From Pseudomonas nabeulensis (GTDB lineage: Bacteria > Pseudomonadota > Gammaproteobacteria > Pseudomonadales > Pseudomonadaceae), in assembly GCF_004682045.1 (NCBI RefSeq), contig NZ_QUZT01000022.1:1-64000 (forward strand): 64,000 bases of DNA, in the 5' to 3' direction. A model generated the notes under the pieces. It saw nothing but the letters and a program-made list of their open reading frames with translations, had not been told where the DNA came from and searched no databases. Shown here in pieces: positions 62,991-64,000 of this stretch. Positions within the stretch are counted from its first letter, which is position 1; every line of letters starts with the position of its first letter. The position numbers and the translations under genes were made by a program.

Positions 62991-64000
62991 CGTGCCACTC
63001 CTTTGGGCCACAAACCGGCGGGTCGATAGAGCATCGCCAGGATCAGCGCCAAACCGTAGAACAGTTGCCGGATGATCTCCGGGTCCACCAGCACCTGGCC
63101 GAACAGCGCCTGTTGCAGCGGGCCCATACTGGCGCGCAAGGCTTCGGGCAAGGCCGCCAGCAACACACAGCCGAGGATCACGCCGGGGATATGGCCCATG
63201 CCGCCCAACACCACCATCGCCAACACCGCGATGGACTCGTTAAGGGTGAAGGACTCCGGCGAGACAAAGCCCTGGAACGAAGCGAACAGCACCCCGCCCA
63301 CGCCGCCGAACGCGGCGCCAATCGCAAAGGCCAGCAGCTTGAGGCGCACGGTGTTGATGCCCATGGCTTGGGCGGCGTCTTCGTCTTCACGGATCGCGAC
63401 CCAAGCGCGGCCAATGCGCGAGCGCTCGAAGCGGATGCACGCGAACAGGATCAACACCACCAGCGCTGCAAACAGGTAGTAATAGAGGTACACCGAAGGC
63501 AGGCGCAGCCCGAACAGCTCCTGGGTGCGCGCGAAGTTCACGCCAAACAGGTTGACCGGATCGACCTGGGAAATGCCCTTGGGGCCGTTGGTGATGTTCA
63601 CCGGGCGGTCCAGGTTACGCAGCAAAATGCGAATGATCTCGCCAAAGCCCAAGGTGACGATGGCCAGGTAATCCCCACGCAAGCGCAGGGTCGGCGCACC
63701 GAGCACCACACCGCAACCGGCTGCGAGCAACGCGCCCAACGGCAGGATCAGCCAGATCGACGTGTGCATGCCCGCCGGCAGCATGGCTGCCAGCGCGGGG
63801 AACTGTTGCAGCAAATGCGGCGACGACAGCAACGCCGCCAGGTAGGCGCCCACCGCGTAGAAGGCGATAAAGCCCATGTCCAGCAGCCCCGCATAGCCGA
63901 CCACGATGTTCAAACCCAGGGCGAGCATGATGTACAGCAGCGCGAAATCCAGGGTGCGCACCCAAGTGTTGCCACCGGCATGGCCGACGATCCACGGCGC
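62987..64000 (-). CDS. livM: Branched-chain-type ABC transporter permease LivM (5' end outside window)
   Basis: At least 337 codons are in the window; the reading frame stays open to the right edge. LYIMLALGLNIVVGYAGLLD, GAYLAALLSSPHLL, TLGFGEIIRILLRNLDRPVN, NGPKGISQV and the EAA-type loop SRIGRAWVAIREDEDAAQAM are all LivM hallmarks. The codons before the in-frame GTG at 63961 (encoding APWIVGHAGGNTW) resemble a normal LivM N-terminal region, so the true start is beyond the window. The companion LivH gene is presumably further right. Confidence 0.93.
   Translation of the reverse strand, partial: APWIVGHAGGNTWVRTLDFALLYIMLALGLNIVVGYAGLLDMGFIAFYAVGAYLAALLSSPHLLQQFPALAAMLPAGMHTSIWLILPLGALLAAGCGVVLGAPTLRLRGDYLAIVTLGFGEIIRILLRNLDRPVNITNGPKGISQVDPVNLFGVNFARTQELFGLRLPSVYLYYYLFAALVVLILFACIRFERSRIGRAWVAIREDEDAAQAMGINTVRLKLLAFAIGAAFGGVGGVLFASFQGFVSPESFTLNESIAVLAMVVLGGMGHIPGVILGCVLLAALPEALRASMGPLQQALFGQVLVDPEIIRQLFYGLALILAMLYRPAGLWPKGVAR

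Overview
The window looks like chromosomal DNA of a fluorescent Pseudomonas (P. fluorescens group). Support: high GC with Pseudomonas-type codon use, two FecI/FecR/TonB-receptor cell-surface signalling units, a DUF6124 gene, an L-ATC (thiazoline) hydrolase gene pair, and a dozen intergenic REP-type inverted repeats with the GTGGGAGGGGGCTTGC arm typical of the genus. No rRNA, tRNA, CRISPR array, integrase or complete insertion sequence was seen.

Layout. 1-9133: Fur-box-preceded ECF sigma/anti-sigma pair, then a TonB-dependent receptor, an M16 protease and an SbmA/YddA-type ABC exporter-fold transporter, the layout of a protease-associated (Fus / YddAB-PqqL-like) protein import system. 9266-15168: cell-wall L,D-transpeptidases, a creatininase-family enzyme, small secreted proteins, a YfcF-type GST and a DUF924 protein. 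15321-19287: a second ECF sigma/FecR/siderophore receptor unit on the minus strand. 19418-21186: DUF1624 membrane protein and LysE-type exporter. 21387-26875: a six-gene minus-strand operon (LacI regulator, binding protein, two permeases, ATPase, GpdQ-like phosphodiesterase) that looks like a phosphodiester uptake and hydrolysis system. 27231-29601: the carboxynorspermidine/carboxyspermidine branch of polyamine synthesis.

29646-34706 is a clear break: AT-rich DNA with a decayed gene remnant, then four tightly packed genes (a Tdh-like dehydrogenase that has lost all four structural-zinc cysteines, a GNAT-fold acyltransferase, a berberine-bridge-type FAD enzyme and a methyltransferase). I infer a horizontally acquired small-molecule biosynthetic cluster of unknown product. 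This is the best candidate in the window for an undescribed system.

34848-39305: IclR regulator plus amino-acid ABC transporter and an FAD-dependent amine/amino-acid oxidase. 39306-41130: a nested repeat, a highly structured leader preceding a DUF6124 gene, and glutaminase. 41376-42275: an AT-rich orphan gene. 42335-46295: divergent sulfonate/nitrate-type ABC uptake genes. 46551-50232: GlxA-type AraC regulator, MscS channel with a cyclic-nucleotide-binding domain, and a LysR regulator whose C-terminus is encoded by a repeat. 50437-54439: PAS histidine kinase, FixJ-type regulator, lone receiver and NDH-2-like flavoprotein, linked by a shared ATAC-N4-GTATAG motif upstream of each of the three transcription units. 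54770-58398: MFS exporter, orphan fimbrial-type protein, BASS transporter and AraC regulator. 58539-64000: thiazoline/N-carbamoyl-cysteine hydrolases followed by a branched-chain-type ABC transporter that runs off the right edge.
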